DNA of 64,000 bases from Nissolia schottii (taxonomy: Eukaryota; Streptophyta; Magnoliopsida; Fabales; Fabaceae). Of the stretch, positions 1 to 12,676 are shown one piece after another (position 1 is the first letter of the stretch; each line of letters begins with the position of its first letter). The stretch is taken from positions 1 through 64,000 of the forward strand of contig QANU01101609.1 in the NCBI GenBank assembly GCA_003254905.1, given 5' to 3'. Position numbers and translations under genes: made by a program. The notes below the pieces were generated by a model. It ran no database searches, was not told the origin of the DNA, and saw only the letters and a list, made by a program, of their open reading frames with translations.

Positions 1-710
1 GATTTGAGGTGCTTTGTTTCTTCAATGTATCCACTCTAACTTATGTTTATGATTTTATGACAGCCTTATAGTTTTAATGATTGATCTTGTGCTTAATGCT
101 AGTTTCGCTAGTGCTATGATTCTTAACTTGAGACTCGCCTGTATGGACGGTAGTTATACTTGCTAAGTTATAACCAAGTTAAGAATGATAGTGCTATGCA
201 AAACTTGATCCTAGACTTAAAGATTGTGAACGGAAGTTACAATTATTTGAGCTTGACCTAGATCAATTCATTTGGTTCTTAATTGCCATAACTGGAAACT
301 AAGAACTAATCGTTTGAACACCCGCATTAATGTCAGGTTACTTTGTTAAGTTTGTGCAAGACTTTTGACAAATTAATAAAGGAACTTATGATCTTAACAT
401 GCTTGGAAAAAGATGATTAAGATAAGAACTGGTGGCGATAAAATTAAAAGACTCATAGGTCATATTCATCAGGATAATGGTTGCATTTAGAAACATTGTC
501 ATTAAAAATCCCAACACCTTTCTTGCCTTGAACTAAACACTACTATTGTTTTACTATTGCTTTCTAAACTGTTACTATTTGTTCTCCTTTAAAGTGAAAA
601 CAACAAAACCAACCAATTTTCTATAAAGCTTAAAATAAAGTCAAGATAGTTGTTTCATAACGCACAATCCCTGAGGAGACGATTATACCCGACTATACTG
701 CAATCGGATC
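1..710 (+). repeat. LTR-like repeat fragment (R/U5-like part of a Ty3/gypsy-type LTR)
   Basis: This AT-rich noncoding stretch ends near 690 with a phrase about a purine-rich 'gaggagacgattata' segment and 'gactatactgc', which resembles the tails of long legume gypsy LTRs as I remember them. A related phrase (agagacgacctgag followed by ctatactacc) occurs near 15,215-15,240 in another LTR-like block of this window. No open reading frame of note is present. The left end is outside the window, so boundaries and terminal repeats cannot be checked. Assignment rests on style and on the internal similarity only. Confidence 0.3.
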
Positions 711-1066
711 CTTTGAGGATCTGAAAGCTGTAGAAAGGATATATTAAATAAAAAACGAGAGTGCAAACCATTGCAGAAAGCTTTCATCAGTTGTCTAGCC
801 TTAGACGAGCTACTTCCTCCTTTTCCCTTCACAACAAAGACTTTCCATTGATCCTTTGTTTTGTGAACCATCAAAAGGAGTTGCGTCTTCCTTGAAGAAA
901 TCATCCTCCTCCTTCTCTTTTCTTTTTCTTCCAAAATTTTCATGCATAAATTCCTCACTTCCTCAGGAACTTGTGGGCTTGGACTTGAATCTTGATGAGC
1001 TCCGGCTAAATGATGTTTTATTCGGAAAAACACCACCTGACATAATTAGTCCACAATAATTACATC
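683..1066 (-). other. Unidentified coding-like fragment beside the gypsy insertion
   Basis: An open frame of about 117 codons runs on the minus strand. Its product is rich in Lys, Arg and Ser, with the stretches PEEVRNLCMKILEEKEK and KTKDQWKVFVVKGKGG. On the other side of the retrotransposon (about 6762-6850, minus strand) a short Lys-rich frame ends in KVASKVKKKVKKDVVG and a stop. This raises the possibility that both belonged to one locus before the insertion. I do not recognise the family, and I see no splice sites or promoter that would make it a convincing gene. It could equally be chance in low-complexity sequence. Confidence 0.2.
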
Positions 1067-1095
1067 TAACTTCCATTCTTTTTAGATTCATCAAC

Positions 1096-1700
1096 TGCAA
1101 CAAACACCAAGGGCAGAAGTGGCAACTATGGGAAAAACAAGGGCAAAGAAGGAATTGAGGGAGATAACACGATTAACCAAATCAGGAGAGCAAAACAGAA
1201 AGGGAAAGCGGTTGAAGATCGTGGACAGATGGCAAGGAAACCGTTCGAGCCTGAACCGCGCAGAAGCGAGAGGGAGAGAAAATGCAGTATAAAGTTAGAA
1301 GGGCACCTACTTGGGAGAGGCATGAGAGTTGTGAGTATTCTTCTTCTTCCCCTGAAACTCATCTCATCAATTCTTCATTCTCTGAACCGTGACTCTTCGT
1401 GCAGGTGGGAGACGCCATCCGCTACGGTGGTCAAAGCGCAACCGCACGCCGTGGTCCTTTATTCTCCCCGGGTGAGCTCGCGGAGGAGGCCACGGTGGTT
1501 GGTGATCGGGAAGGATAGTTCCCTGTGCTTCAGCTGCGGCGTGCTCTGTTCTTCACTGCACTAGCCGTTGTGACCCGAGGCTAGTGAATTTGGGCCTCAT
1601 TTCATTTGTTAGCTACTATTTGTACTGTTTTTGGGCTTGAGACTGCTATTGCCCATTTCTTTTACTGTTGAAGACTTCTTAATTCTCACACTTCATTACA
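1096..1700 (+). repeat. 5' LTR of the gypsy element
   Basis: This 605-bp direct repeat begins TGCAACAAACACC and ends CTTCATTACA. It matches 6152-6756 over its whole length with about 15 differences. Open frames inside it (for example about 1229-1564) occur in both LTRs and have no independent support as genes. Confidence 0.95.
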
Positions 1701-4700
1701 TTAATTGGTGCTTTCATCACCGCTATGGCGCCAGAGAAGAACGACATGAAGCGAGTCATGGAGTTGTTGGAAGAGGCTGCCAAGGCTCGAGAGCAGCAAG
1801 AGGCTCGGATTATGCTGATTGAGATAACACTCCAAACCTACCTCCAAAACACGGCCAACTCTGACAACCACGGCGGGCAGAACTCATCGCACAATGGGCA
1901 AGCAAGCTACCAGCGTCAACCATTTGCAGTCCGTAATGTTAAATTGGAATTTCCCAGGTTCGATGGCTCAGGAGTGCTTGATTGGATTTTTAAAGCAAAC
2001 CAGTTCTTCGATTATTACCAAACAGATGATGAGGAGAGGCTCACCATAGCATCCGTGCACATGGAGAAAGATGCCATCCCATGGTTCCAGATGATGCAGA
2101 GATCTTACCCTTTTCACTCTTGGCAAGAGTTGACCAGGGCTATGGAATTGGAGTTTGGTCCATCTCCCCTTGAAGGCACAAGAGGTAATTTGTTTAAGCT
2201 GGTACAGAAGACATCTGTTAATGCATATTACACTACGTTCATGTCCCTAGCGAATCGGGTTTATGGTATTAGCCCTGATGCACTACTGGATTGTTTCATT
2301 AGTGGCCTAAAAGATGATATTAAAAGGGATGTTGTAGCCCAGTGCCCGGAATCACTATTAAGAGCAGTAGCATTAGCTCGTTTGTATGAGGAAAAATATA
2401 CTCACGGAGTAAGGCAAAGTAGCTACCACACTAGAAACCACAGTTGGAATCCACAATTTAACCAACAATCTAAGTGGGTGCCAAGGAGCAACTTACCACC
2501 ATTGCTGGCAGCTCCTGATACAAATGCTGCAAGAGGGAAATTCAACAATCCTGGAGTTAAAAGGATGGGACCGGCTGAAATTCAGTTTAGAAGAGAGCAA
2601 GGGCTTTGTTTTACTTGCGATGAGAAGTACAGCTTTAATCACAAATGCCCTAATAAAAATTTAATGATTTTGCAAGTGGAGGACGACCAGGAAACTGACC
2701 TATCAGAGATGGATAGCCAAAACCAGATACCGGAAACAGATGAGGACACCAACACTGAGACAATTCAGCACTTATCATTAAATGCCTTAAATGGTGATAG
2801 AGGGATTAAGGATATTCGATTCACCGGTAGCATTAATGGCACACCTGTTCAAGTATTCATCGATGGCGGCAGCTCAGACAATTTTCTCCAACCACGATTG
2901 GCTAAGTTTTTACAAGCACAAGTCCAAGACAAACCAAAATGTAAAGTCATGGTGGGTAATGGTTAAACTTTAGAATCTGAAGGATTTGTGCCAAACCTGG
3001 AATTACAGGTTCAGGGACAGATTTTACACTTACCCGTCTATTTACTAGCCGTGGCAGGTGCAGAGCTTGTAATTGGCACCTCTTGGTTAGCAAAGTTGGG
3101 TGATCATGTGGTCAACCATGAAATCCCAAGGCTGCAGTTTCTATGGAAAGGAAAGCGAATTGAAATTCAGGGAGAAAGAAATCAGCAACCTCAACAAGCT
3201 CAGCTTCACCAAATCAAAAGACTTCAGCAAGTGAATGCAATAGCTGAAGCATTTACAATACAAGTGCAGGAACCTACATCAGAGAAAGATGATTGGTTGG
3301 AGATCCCTGACAATATGGCCCCAGAGTTAGCACTAATCCTACAACACCACAAACAGGTTTTTGCTAAGCCTCATGGGTTACCACCTTCACGGGCTCATGA
3401 CCATGCAATTCCCCTCACTGAAGGCTCTCAGCCTGTCAAAGTGCGCCCATACAGGTACCCTCATAGCCAAAAGGAACAGATTGAGCTTATGGTCCAAGAA
3501 ATGCTACAAGAAGGAATTATACAACAAAGCAAGAGCCCATTCTCATCACCAGTGTTATTAGTACGCAAAAAAGATGGAACATGGAGATTCTGTACAGATT
3601 ACAGGGCCCTTAATGCCATAACAGTTGAAGACAGCTTTCCTATTCCTACAATGGATGAATTAATCGATGAATTGCATGGTGTCGCATTTTTCTCTAAGCT
3701 GGATTTGCGGGCTGGATACCACCAAATCAGGATTCAACCTGAAGACACTCATAAAACAGCTTGTAGAACACACCATGGCCATTATGAATGGCTTGTCATG
3801 CCCTTTGGGTTGTCTAATGCTCCGACAACTTTTCAAAGCTTAATGAATGAGGTCTTCCAGCATGTGTTAAGGAAATTTGTGCTAGTTTTTTTCGATAACA
3901 TCCTTATCTATAGCCCTACTTGGCACCAACATTTGGATCATGTACACTCAGTACTGCAGCTATTGTTGAGCCAAAAATTGTTCGTAAAATTATCCAAATG
4001 TGATTTTGGCAAGCAAGAAATCGAATACTTGGGGCATGTTATTACTAAGGAAGGAATCACCATGGATAAGAAGAAGATAGAGGCTATCCTGCAATGGCCG
4101 AGACCTACAAACTTGAAGCAACTAAGAGGATTTCTTGGTTTCTCGGGATACTATAGAAGATTTGTAAAGGGGTATGCAACCATAGCAACGGCGTTGACTG
4201 ATTTACTCAAGAAAGATAGTTTCAGTTGGGACACTAAGGCAGAAACAGCTTTCAAAGACCTAAAAAAAAGCCCTCACTTCAGTCCCCTTGCTGGCCTTGC
4301 CCAATTTCCAAAAACAATTCACCCTAGAGACTGATGCATCAGGAAGTGGCATAGGCGCTGTCCTAGCCCAAGAGAATCACCCCATTGCCTATTTTTCAAA
4401 AAAACTATGCCCATCTATGCAAAAGAAATCAGCATATGTGAGAGAGCTCTATGCCATCACGGAGGCCCTAGCTAAATTCCACCACTACTTACTAGGCCAT
4501 AAATTCATAATCAAGACTGATCAAAAGAGCTTAAAGTCCTTGATGGACCAGCAATTGCACACTCCAGAACAGCAGGCATGGCTGCATAAGTTCATAGGCT
4601 AGGACTTCACAATTCAGTACAAGGCGGGAAGAGAAAACATACCAGCTGATGCTCTCTCAAGATCCTATCATATAGCATGGTCCTCTATAACTAATAATTG

Positions 4701-6151
4701 GTTGCCACAACTTAAACAAGAGTTGCTGCAAGATCCTGAATTATCCCTCATCTGCAATCAAGTGCAACAAAGGACAGCTAACAGCGGGTTCTTTAGAATG
4801 CAGCAAGGTATACTATTTTGGAAAAACAGGATTGTGATACCAAAGCACTCAGGGCTAAAAATGCAAATCCTACAAGAATTCCATGATTCCATTGTAGGAG
4901 GTCACTCCGGAATTGCAAGAACCACAGCAAGGGTAGCTACTCAATTCTATTGGCAAGGCATGCACAAGGAAATAAAGGACTACGTGCTGCACTGTCCTAT
5001 TTGCCAGCAAGCAAAATCTGAAAACTCCCTACCAGCAGGATTATTACAGCCATTACCAATCCCAAACCAGGTATGGGACGACATCTCTATGGATTTCATA
5101 ACTGGGCTCCCTACATCTCACGGATACAATGTCATCTTTGTAGTCATAGATAGATTGACAAAGTATGCACATTTTATTCCATTAAAAAGAGACTATAACA
5201 GCAACAGTGTGGCTGAAGCCTTCATGACTCAAGTGGTTAAATTGCATGGGATGCCTAACTCTATAGTCTCGGACAGAGACAGAGTTTTCATTAGCCAATT
5301 TTGGAATAGATTATTTCAATTACACGGCACAAAGCTAAAGAAGAGTTCAGCCTACCACCCGCAAACCGATGGGCAGACTGAAAATCTCAACAAATCACTG
5401 GAAATGTTCTTAAGGTGCTACACCTTTCAGCAACCAAACAAGTGGTACAAAATGCTGCCATGGGCAGAATACTGGTACAACACCAGCTTCCACAGCAGTA
5501 TCTCGATGACTCCCTTTCAGGCTTTGTACGGCAGAGAACCCCCTAAGCTGGTGAAATACGAACGGCAGCACAATGACCTTAGTAGTTTACAAGACATGCT
5601 TTTGGAAAGAGACAGACTTCTGCAGCAACTGAAACTCAATTTGCATAAGGCTCAAAACTACATGAAGACCAAGGCTGACACGAAGAGACGAGATGTGCAA
5701 CTCCAGGAGGGCGAATTGGTACTGGTGAAACTCCAACCTTATAGGCAACAATCTGTCGCCTTAAGGAAGAACCAAAAGTTGAGTATGAAATATTTTGGAC
5801 CATTTAAAATCATAGCTAAAGTTGGGCAAGTTGCCTACCAGGTTGAATTACCAAGCACAGCTAGGATACATAATGTCTTCCATATATCCCAGCTCAAAAA
5901 GTTCCAAGGTCCACACATTCCCCCGTATTTACCTCTGCCACTGCAAACTACAGACACAAACCCAATTCTACAGCCCCTGAGTATTTTGTAGCAGAGAACA
6001 GTTCAGCAAGGGGATAAGGAACGCGTGCAAGTTTTGGTCCAATGGAAGCATTTGCCAGCAACAGCAACAACATGGGAAGATTATGAAACAATGAAGCGAA
6101 TCCATCCCCACTTCAACCTTGAGGACAAGGTTGTTCTTGAAGAGGGGGTAA

Positions 6152-6756
6152 TGCAACAAACACCAAGGGCAGAAGTGGCAACTATGAGAAAAACAAGGGC
6201 AAAGAAGGAATTGAGGGAGATAACACGATTAACCAAATCAGGAGAGCAAAACAGAAAGGGAAAGCGGGTGAAGATCGTGGACAGATGGCAAGGAAACCGT
6301 TCGAGCCTGAACCGCGCAGAAGTGAGAGGGAAAGAAAATGCAGGATAAAGTTAGAAGGGCACTTACTTGGGAGAGGCATGAGAGTTGTAAGTCTTCTTCT
6401 TCTTCCCCTGAAACTCATCTCATCAATTCTTCATTCTCTGAACCGTGACTCTTCGTGCAGGTGGGAGACGCCATCCGCTACGGTGGTCAAAGCGCAACCG
6501 CATGCCGTGGTCCTTTATCCTCCCCGGGTGAGCTCGCGGAGGAGGCCACAGTGGTTGGTAATCGGGAAGGATAGTTCCCTGTGCTTCAGCTGCGGCGTGC
6601 TCTGTTCTTCGCTGCACTAGCCGTTGTGACCCGAGGCTAGTGAATTTGGGCCTCATGTCATTTGTTAGCTACTGTTTGTACTGTTTTTGGGCTTGAGACT
6701 GCTATTGCCCATTTCTTTTACTGTTGAAGACTTCTTAATTCTCACACTTCATTACA
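6152..6756 (+). repeat. 3' LTR of the gypsy element
   Basis: This is the second copy of the 605-bp LTR. It sits just after the polypurine tract GAAGAGGGGG (6139-6148) and is followed by the right copy of the TCAAC target duplication. The frame holding the chromodomain-like tail enters this LTR, which is known for some chromoviruses. Confidence 0.95.
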
Positions 6757-6761
6757 TCAAC

Positions 6762-9463
6762 CCTAGTACAATGCTCCTAACCAACAACATCTTTCTTCAC
6801 CTTCTTCTTAACCTTAGAAGCCACTTTAGGAGTCATTACAAGAGATGCTTCTAGAAGAAAAGAAGAAAAAAAGCACACATCAAAGAACAGAACAAATGAC
6901 AACAAAAACAGAGAGATAAAAGAATCAACAAGAAGGAAAAGTTATCCAACAAAGCAAGGAGAGAGTTGTTTATGTAATAAAATATGATGGAGAAGATCGT
7001 ACCATACCACAATAGAGGAGCAGGGAAGAAACAAGGACATGTAGCATACAAAGCAGAGGCCAACAACTTTCTGTAAGTGCGGGCTTGCCGCGGCGTGGCG
7101 TGGCCGGCAGCACGATGACGGCGGCCCAAGGACGAAGGAGGTGCAACGTAGAGGATGTAGGTTGGGTTGTTTAGATAGGAAGAGAGGAAGGAATGAATAG
7201 AGTGTGAAAGCAACACACAAAACATGGGTTGTGAAGGTTCTTGCTCACTGGCAGCGTGGCGTGGCGTGGCAACGACAGTTGGAAGCCGACGACAATCGGA
7301 GGTCGACGGAACGGGGGCATGTTGGGATTATCAATCACGTTGGGAGTTGCTTGGAGGGGAAGAGGAAGGGGGTTTCACTCATGTTCCTTCTTCAAGAAGA
7401 GAAAAAGTGTACCAAACAATGCTTCAATTTCCCTTTTTTTTTTTTTGAAATATTTAAAATTCAGAAATATTTTTTATTTTTAAATGTTTGGGCTATTTGG
7501 GATTTGGCCTATTAATGGATAAGAGTTAAAAATTTTAAAATTGAAAAAGAAAACCTAAATAACAAAAAAAAAAAACAACCCAAAATTGTGAGCTCCTGGA
7601 ACTATATGAATTGTGACTCTGAATCAGTGGTTTCGAACGTACGATCCCAGCGATTCACCTTTGATTCATGACATTTTACGATTATCGTGACTCGTCCAGG
7701 GTTTGAACCGAATCGAATCGTGCAGTTCGGATTGTGAATCATACTATTCTAACAACTATGATTGAACCAATTAGTGCAACTAGTGAAAATTTCTAATTAT
7801 GAAAATTTCATTGAAATTTCGTTGAAATTTGACAAGATTGTGGTCAAACACAGAAGTAATTACAATTTTGTGAAAAAAAATTTAGAAGTTGCAAAAAATA
7901 TTCTCAAATTGCAAACATGAGCTTACATTAAAATATTGCATCTATTTTATATAAAATCAAAGATAGAAATTTATTCTTTTTGATAAATTTTAGAATACGA
8001 GGAAAATATCTCCAAACTGCAAAATATGAGTCCACATTAAAATGTTGTATCTATTTTATATTAAATCGAAGACAAAAATTATAAAAGAAAAAATTTAATA
8101 TATTTTACAGTTTGGGATATATATCCCCGAATTACAAAATGTTCTATATTTTTGTAATAATTCTCATCCACTCATATTTTGGCCAATTATAGTTCATTTA
8201 TTCACATAATTATAAATGAACCAATAATACCAGGCCATTATTATAATAATTAAAATAATTCAGTCATCACTACCTTAATATTTGATTTGATTATTAAAAC
8301 ATAAAAAAGCTAATCAGTGCCCTAAAAATATTTGTTAAGGAATACAAAGTAAAAAAAAAATTAAATATTAGAGTCTTTCTTCTGTATTCATGTTTTTATG
8401 AAGGTATTAATATCTTATTGTATTTAAACGATTATTTAAAATAATAAGTAATTTAAATTAGTGAGACACTTAATCACAAATCTTAGACACAAAGGTATTA
8501 ATACCTTTAAATTTTACGAGGTACATGAGAAAACCCGTAAATATATATAAAATTTTGAAGTTCTCAATGCATTGAATCCATTAAAAACATTCAATTTTTT
8601 ACATTTTAGAATTTTTTTAACAAGTATTAGAAGTGATTTAAGTTAGTTCATGAACTACTTTTTACTCGATTCATTGATAGTTTATCGTGTTGAGTTTATG
8701 AGCTCGTAAGTTGAGTTTGAGCTAAGGGTTTAAACTCTTTGTCAAATGAGTCAAGGTTTTATTGAATTATATTTGACTCAAGAGTTAATGAACTGAATTA
8801 GTATGTTTATATTTGTGTATATCTACATAGTCATGTTTTGTTATTGTTTTTAACACATTTTATTATTAGTAGTAATTAAGATTATATTTTATGATTATAT
8901 ATTATAGCTTATTTGGTGTAGAAGACTTATTTTGCATTTAACTTATTTAATTGAGTATGAGTAACTCGTAAGCTAATTCAAAATCAATGAAGTTTTAGTA
9001 CACTAAACTCAAATTAAAAAATTTGGCTCATTTTTTTAAGTGAGTTTGAGTTCAACTTGACTAACCAAGAAGAGTTAAGCCTAAGCTATAGCAAATTTGG
9101 CTTATCAGTTATCACAATTTAGTTTCCCCTACCTAACACGGAGAAAGAAGGGGAAAAAAAAAAAAAGCAAAATTGAAAAGAAAACGAACGGTTATCATCA
9201 TGAGAGATAATATAATAGAAATATTTTATGTGAAAAGCTAATAAAATAAAACAAGTGTCACATATCTAATGAAAGCTCAATTTCTCACCATCTTTGTACA
9301 GCAGATTCATGGTGATTGCCAACCCTTGCTGCCCAAGTCAACAATTAGGAATAAATAAAGTTTAACCTTTTAATTATTATTCACACATAGTGAAATGAAA
9401 GGATACCACGTCATCCAATTTCCAAGTACAGAATCTAATTCCATCTTCACGGTGTTACTTATT
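6762..9463. other. Intergenic AT-rich DNA, no gene seen
   Basis: Apart from a GC-richer patch at about 7070-7380, this interval is AT-rich with many homopolymer runs. Open frames at 6851-7225 (-) and 7204-7515 (+) are low-complexity and lack family features or splice signals. The stretch 7570-7760 (with the phrase gaaccgaatcgaatcgtgca) looks like a degraded dispersed repeat, but I could not find its ends. I see no RNA gene. Confidence 0.6.
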
Positions 9464-9470
9464 TATATAA
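9464..9470 (+). promoter_or_regulatory. Candidate TATA box of the HMA gene
   Basis: TATATAA lies about 160 bp before the proposed start codon at 9630, inside a promoter-like AT-rich stretch. It is the best-placed TATA element upstream of the gene, and the assignment is positional only. Confidence 0.45.
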
Positions 9471-9629
9471 AAATTTTGTGTTCTTTGTCACACTGTACCT
9501 TATACATTTTGCCATTTTCATTTCATTAGCTTTCAAAGGCTTAGCAGAAGAAACGTTTGTTATATTACCAATATTTTCCCTTAGATTTGTTTTCTTTTCC
9601 ACATATATTTATTCAATCAGAAATTCAGT

Positions 9630-10704
9630 ATGACCAATGTACGAGGCTAAGATCCAAAGATCACAAACACACTAGCTATTTGAATATTTGATCCTTTTGT
9701 TTTTTTTTTTTTCAGCTATGGCATTGATTGGTGTTTCTTGCTGTGTATCTTCTTCAGGTGGTGGAGGTGAAGGTCGGTTTGCACTGTGATGAGTGCATCA
9801 AGAAAATTCTCAAGGCCATCAAGAAGATTGAAGGTAATTTAATCAATTAGTTAACTCCCCCCATTAAGCCCACTATATACTCTATTTTGTTGAGGATGAA
9901 TTTAATTTCAACCCCTTGTTCAATTCTCTATCCCCGTCGCGGTAGTGATGAATATTAATCTCTTAGTAATCTTAAATTTGAGTCTTGAAAATTAATATCC
10001 TTAAAAGATGGCTTGGTCAAATTAAGTTATTCAGGTTCTTAATAATAGAATCTAGATGTCAATAATTTAAATGAGACAAAAAAAGGAGATAATAAATAAC
10101 TCTCTTCCAATAATTTTAGAGAGTAGTTATGTAAGGTAAGCAATTTGTTGACATGGTTAGCAAATTATTGGATCCCTTAAACCTTTGATCAAGGATTCAA
10201 TGAGAAAAACGTACATATTTTAATGATCTCGAACCTCGAAAAAGATTAATCACTAATATTCCAAGTTACTAAAGAATGCAGTTGAAGAGGAGCTAATCCA
10301 GCTTAAGTTACTTAACTAAAAATATTAGATTTGAGGTCCAAGTATACAATTGTGTTAAAACTCAGGGGAAGTGTTTTAACCGTCCTAGGATCCTGCTCAG
10401 CTCAAGCGTGATTGTCTATGATAGAAGTATGCACGTAATTTCGAGTAAAAGTAATAATTTGCACGTTATCTCTTGGTGACAGCTTGCAAATTGTGATTTG
10501 CTTTACAATTACAAGTTGCTTTTTTTGTTTCCTGAAGTAATTCTGGAGTGTTTGGCAGATATTGAAACGTACAACGTGGACAAACAGCTGAACAAGGTCA
10601 TCGTTACGGGGAATGTGACCACAGAAGAAGTGATTAGAGTATTCCTAAAGATTGGCAAGAATGCAACCTCATGGGAAGATGGACAACCTCAACCCAATTG
10701 CTGA
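9630..10704 (+). CDS. Small heavy-metal-associated (HMA) domain protein
   Basis: This is a three-exon gene: 9630-9638, 9758-9833 and 10559-10704, with GT-AG junctions throughout. It encodes 76 residues starting MTNVVEVKVGLHCDEC. The LHCDEC segment (residues 11-16) is the metal-binding MxCxxC-type loop of the ATX1-like copper-chaperone fold, with Met replaced by Leu-His. The rest fits the beta-alpha-beta-beta-alpha-beta domain, with the TGNV turn near residue 45. The protein is one bare HMA domain and ends QPQPNC without a clear CaaX box, so I do not call it an isoprenylated HIPP. The likely role is binding or delivering Cu or another soft metal in the cytosol. The 9-nt first exon is chosen because it restores the frame and the family-typical M-x-N-V-V start. 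The ATG at 9718 soon runs into a stop and is rejected. Confidence 0.85.
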
Positions 10705-11962
10705 ATTTACAATTCTACTATATTAAGTAATTCCACCTACAAGTTTGTTCCCCCCCTCCTACAACCATATGCAAATTATTCGTAGTGACATTCTATCATC
10801 TTAGAGTTTTTTTTTTTCTTTCAAAGATTGCTATATTTTAAATCAGACATATTATATGTCTTTTAGTATAAGTTGAATACTGCTCGTTTAATTTACTCAT
10901 TGACACAGGACTAGGAAAGATATCACTTGAATTACTAGCCCTCGACATCTATTTAGAGTTTGTAAAATGTTTAATTACTTGTGGAGAATGGATTATCTCA
11001 ATTAGATTTTTTATTATGTGTTGTCAAATGTGATCTTTTACAACTAATTTTTTTATTGTTTATATCATATATGAATCTCACATCATTAATTAAGGATGAT
11101 AAATCACACTTTTAATCGAGAGGAATATTTTTTCTTCTTATTTGAGTCTACCTCGATCAGTTTTGTAATTCTTGACCTTTATCTCCAAATAAACACCGAA
11201 TGAAATGGAAATGATCAAAATTTCATTTTATTTGTACATAATTGTCGTAATTCTTATACGTTTGGTGTAATGTGACAATTATTTTTGTTGCAAACAAGAC
11301 AAACTTTTGATGTGAGAATAACCAGGACAATTCCTTTCGTCCTTGTGTAACATAAAGGAAGCTTTTGACATTGGGAAATGGAATAAAACATTAAATTAGT
11401 CCTTAGAATTAATAACAACGACCAATTTTGTCTCCAATATTTTAAAACTATTAAAATTATTTTTAGAATTACCAAAAGTTTATCAAATTTGTTCATTGGG
11501 TTAAGGTAGTTAAGATAATGAGGGACAACTTTGATAGACTTTAAACAACTTTAAAAATAATTTTGATAATTTTAAAATTTTAAGGATAAAATTAATTGAT
11601 GCCGCCCAATTACAAAACCTGATGTTTTATTCTTTGATAATTGGATTGGATAATTACCTTTTTTTTTTATAGTTTTTTTAATTAAAAAAAAGCCACATCA
11701 AAACAAACACAATGTGATTGAGGGGTGGGCCTATTTCGTCTATAATTACAAATACAGTTGAAATTGAAAACGACTATGATATTTTTGTGCCACTAACTAT
11801 GCTAATTCTTTATATGTCAAGTGTTGAGGGTCATTGTAACTGTAATTCTTGCTTTTCATTGAGCAATAAAATAAATCTGTACTTATCAACAAAAAAAAAT
11901 GTAAAGGGGCTTAGACCACCTTCTTGTGAATTGCATTAGGCGGTTAAGTTTGAAAGTTATTA
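10705..11962. other. Intergenic DNA containing the HMA gene 3' UTR and a foldback element
   Basis: The first couple of hundred bases are probably the 3' untranslated region of the HMA gene. The rest is AT-rich and noncoding apart from the inverted-repeat element listed at 11381-11632. An open frame at 11718-11939 (+) has no recognisable product. Confidence 0.6.
11381..11632. repeat. Foldback MITE of about 250 bp
   Basis: The two ends are inverted copies starting GAATAAAACAT. The arms remain alignable inwards (left AAAACTATTAAAATTATTTT against the reverse complement of the right side), so the whole element can fold into an imperfect hairpin. No target duplication was clear by eye, so the superfamily is not assigned. 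Confidence 0.55.
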
Positions 11963-12523
11963 TTTAGCACCTTAATGAAACAGTGTCAAGATATTGCATC
12001 AACAAGATTTAATAGCACAATATACATACTTAACTTAACTCATTATGTATAGAAGGAGTTAGTTATAGAGTGGTTATGTTAGTTAATAGAGTGACTATGT
12101 TAGTTAGGTTGTTAGAGCTCTTGTGCAACAAGTAACACCACCTCTTGTATATATATCACGTTGTTCTAAAACGAATCAGAATTCATTTTCCCAAATTTGT
12201 TATGGTATCATTCGCCAAAGGCTTTCGCTTCTCTCTCTCTCGATCGGGCTTCATCTTTGATTTTTTGCACCAAAGCTTCATGAAACTTCGATGGCTTGAT
12301 TCTTCTTCCTGAGTACGAGTTCATCTTGGGGTTTCACTTTAAAGTTTTAATTTTTTTGCTTGTTCATTTCTTGCATCTTCGATTGAATTTTATTCATGGA
12401 TTCTGTTGAAATTTCCATTGCTGCATCAGTGGTTGATCCTCTAATCCCGATCAATTTTTCTTCTATGGAATCTGCTTAGGATCCATCTTCACCTTTTTAT
12501 CGGCATCCTAATGAGAATCCTTC
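11963..12523 (+). mobile_element. Ty1/copia 5' fragment (LTR, leader, gag start), broken
   Basis: This copy holds an LTR-like region with a TATA-like CTTGTATATATAT near 12,145, then a TGGTATCA primer-binding site (12203-12210) matching initiator tRNA-Met, a leader and the start of gag. It is closely similar to the longer copy at 12677-14108. It stops at a single N (12524). It is a fossil fragment. Whether its own LTR is complete cannot be decided. Confidence 0.75.
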
Positions 12524-12524
12524 N

Positions 12525-12676
12525 TCTTTTGGGCTTGTATTTTCGGATTGCCATTGATTATTTAGATTCAATATTTCTTTGTTAACTATTTCTTGTATTC
12601 TTCTCATCCTTCCCCTTGTCATTGGGCCCCCATTTACTTGGACTTGGTCAATTGACTTGATGGCTGGGTTCATATC
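12525..12676 (-). mobile_element. Ty3/gypsy pol 3'-end fragment, minus strand
   Basis: On the minus strand this 150-bp piece encodes a peptide with GGPMTRGRMRRIQE. It is the kind of GPxTRxRxKxxQ motif found at the C-terminal end of plant gypsy polyproteins. It is wedged between the two copia fragments and starts right after the single N. It is a short relic. Confidence 0.5.

Larger units (their letters stand above)
1091..6761 (+). mobile_element. Ty3/gypsy chromovirus LTR retrotransposon, Reina-like, full-length but broken
   Basis: The element lies between two 605-bp LTRs that start TG and end CA, and it is flanked by a perfect 5-bp target duplication TCAAC (1091-1095 and 6757-6761). A primer-binding-site-like TTGGTGC follows the 5' LTR, and a polypurine tract (6139-6148) precedes the 3' LTR. 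In order the interior carries gag with a CCHC-like knuckle (about 1725-2680), an aspartic protease with the FIDGGSSDNF motif (about 2850), reverse transcriptase (about 3450-4000), RNase H (about 4300-4650), integrase with its zinc-binding and DDE regions (about 4860-5500), and a chromodomain-like tail (about 6020-6140) that runs into the 3' LTR. The RPYRYPH start of the RT region suggests the Reina lineage. The coding region is interrupted at a handful of points, so it is a fossil. By my count the LTRs differ at about 15 of 605 positions (2.5%), or about one million years at a commonly used plant rate. Confidence 0.93.

Noticed and set aside
1229-1564. 111-codon open frame inside the LTR, also present at 6285-6620
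   Set aside because: It lies wholly in LTR sequence and is duplicated only because the LTR is. There is no family match or start context of its own.
6851-7225. Minus-strand frame of 124 codons
   Set aside because: The product is low-complexity (Phe/Leu/Ser-rich) and comes from poly-purine runs. There are no domains, splice sites or promoter.
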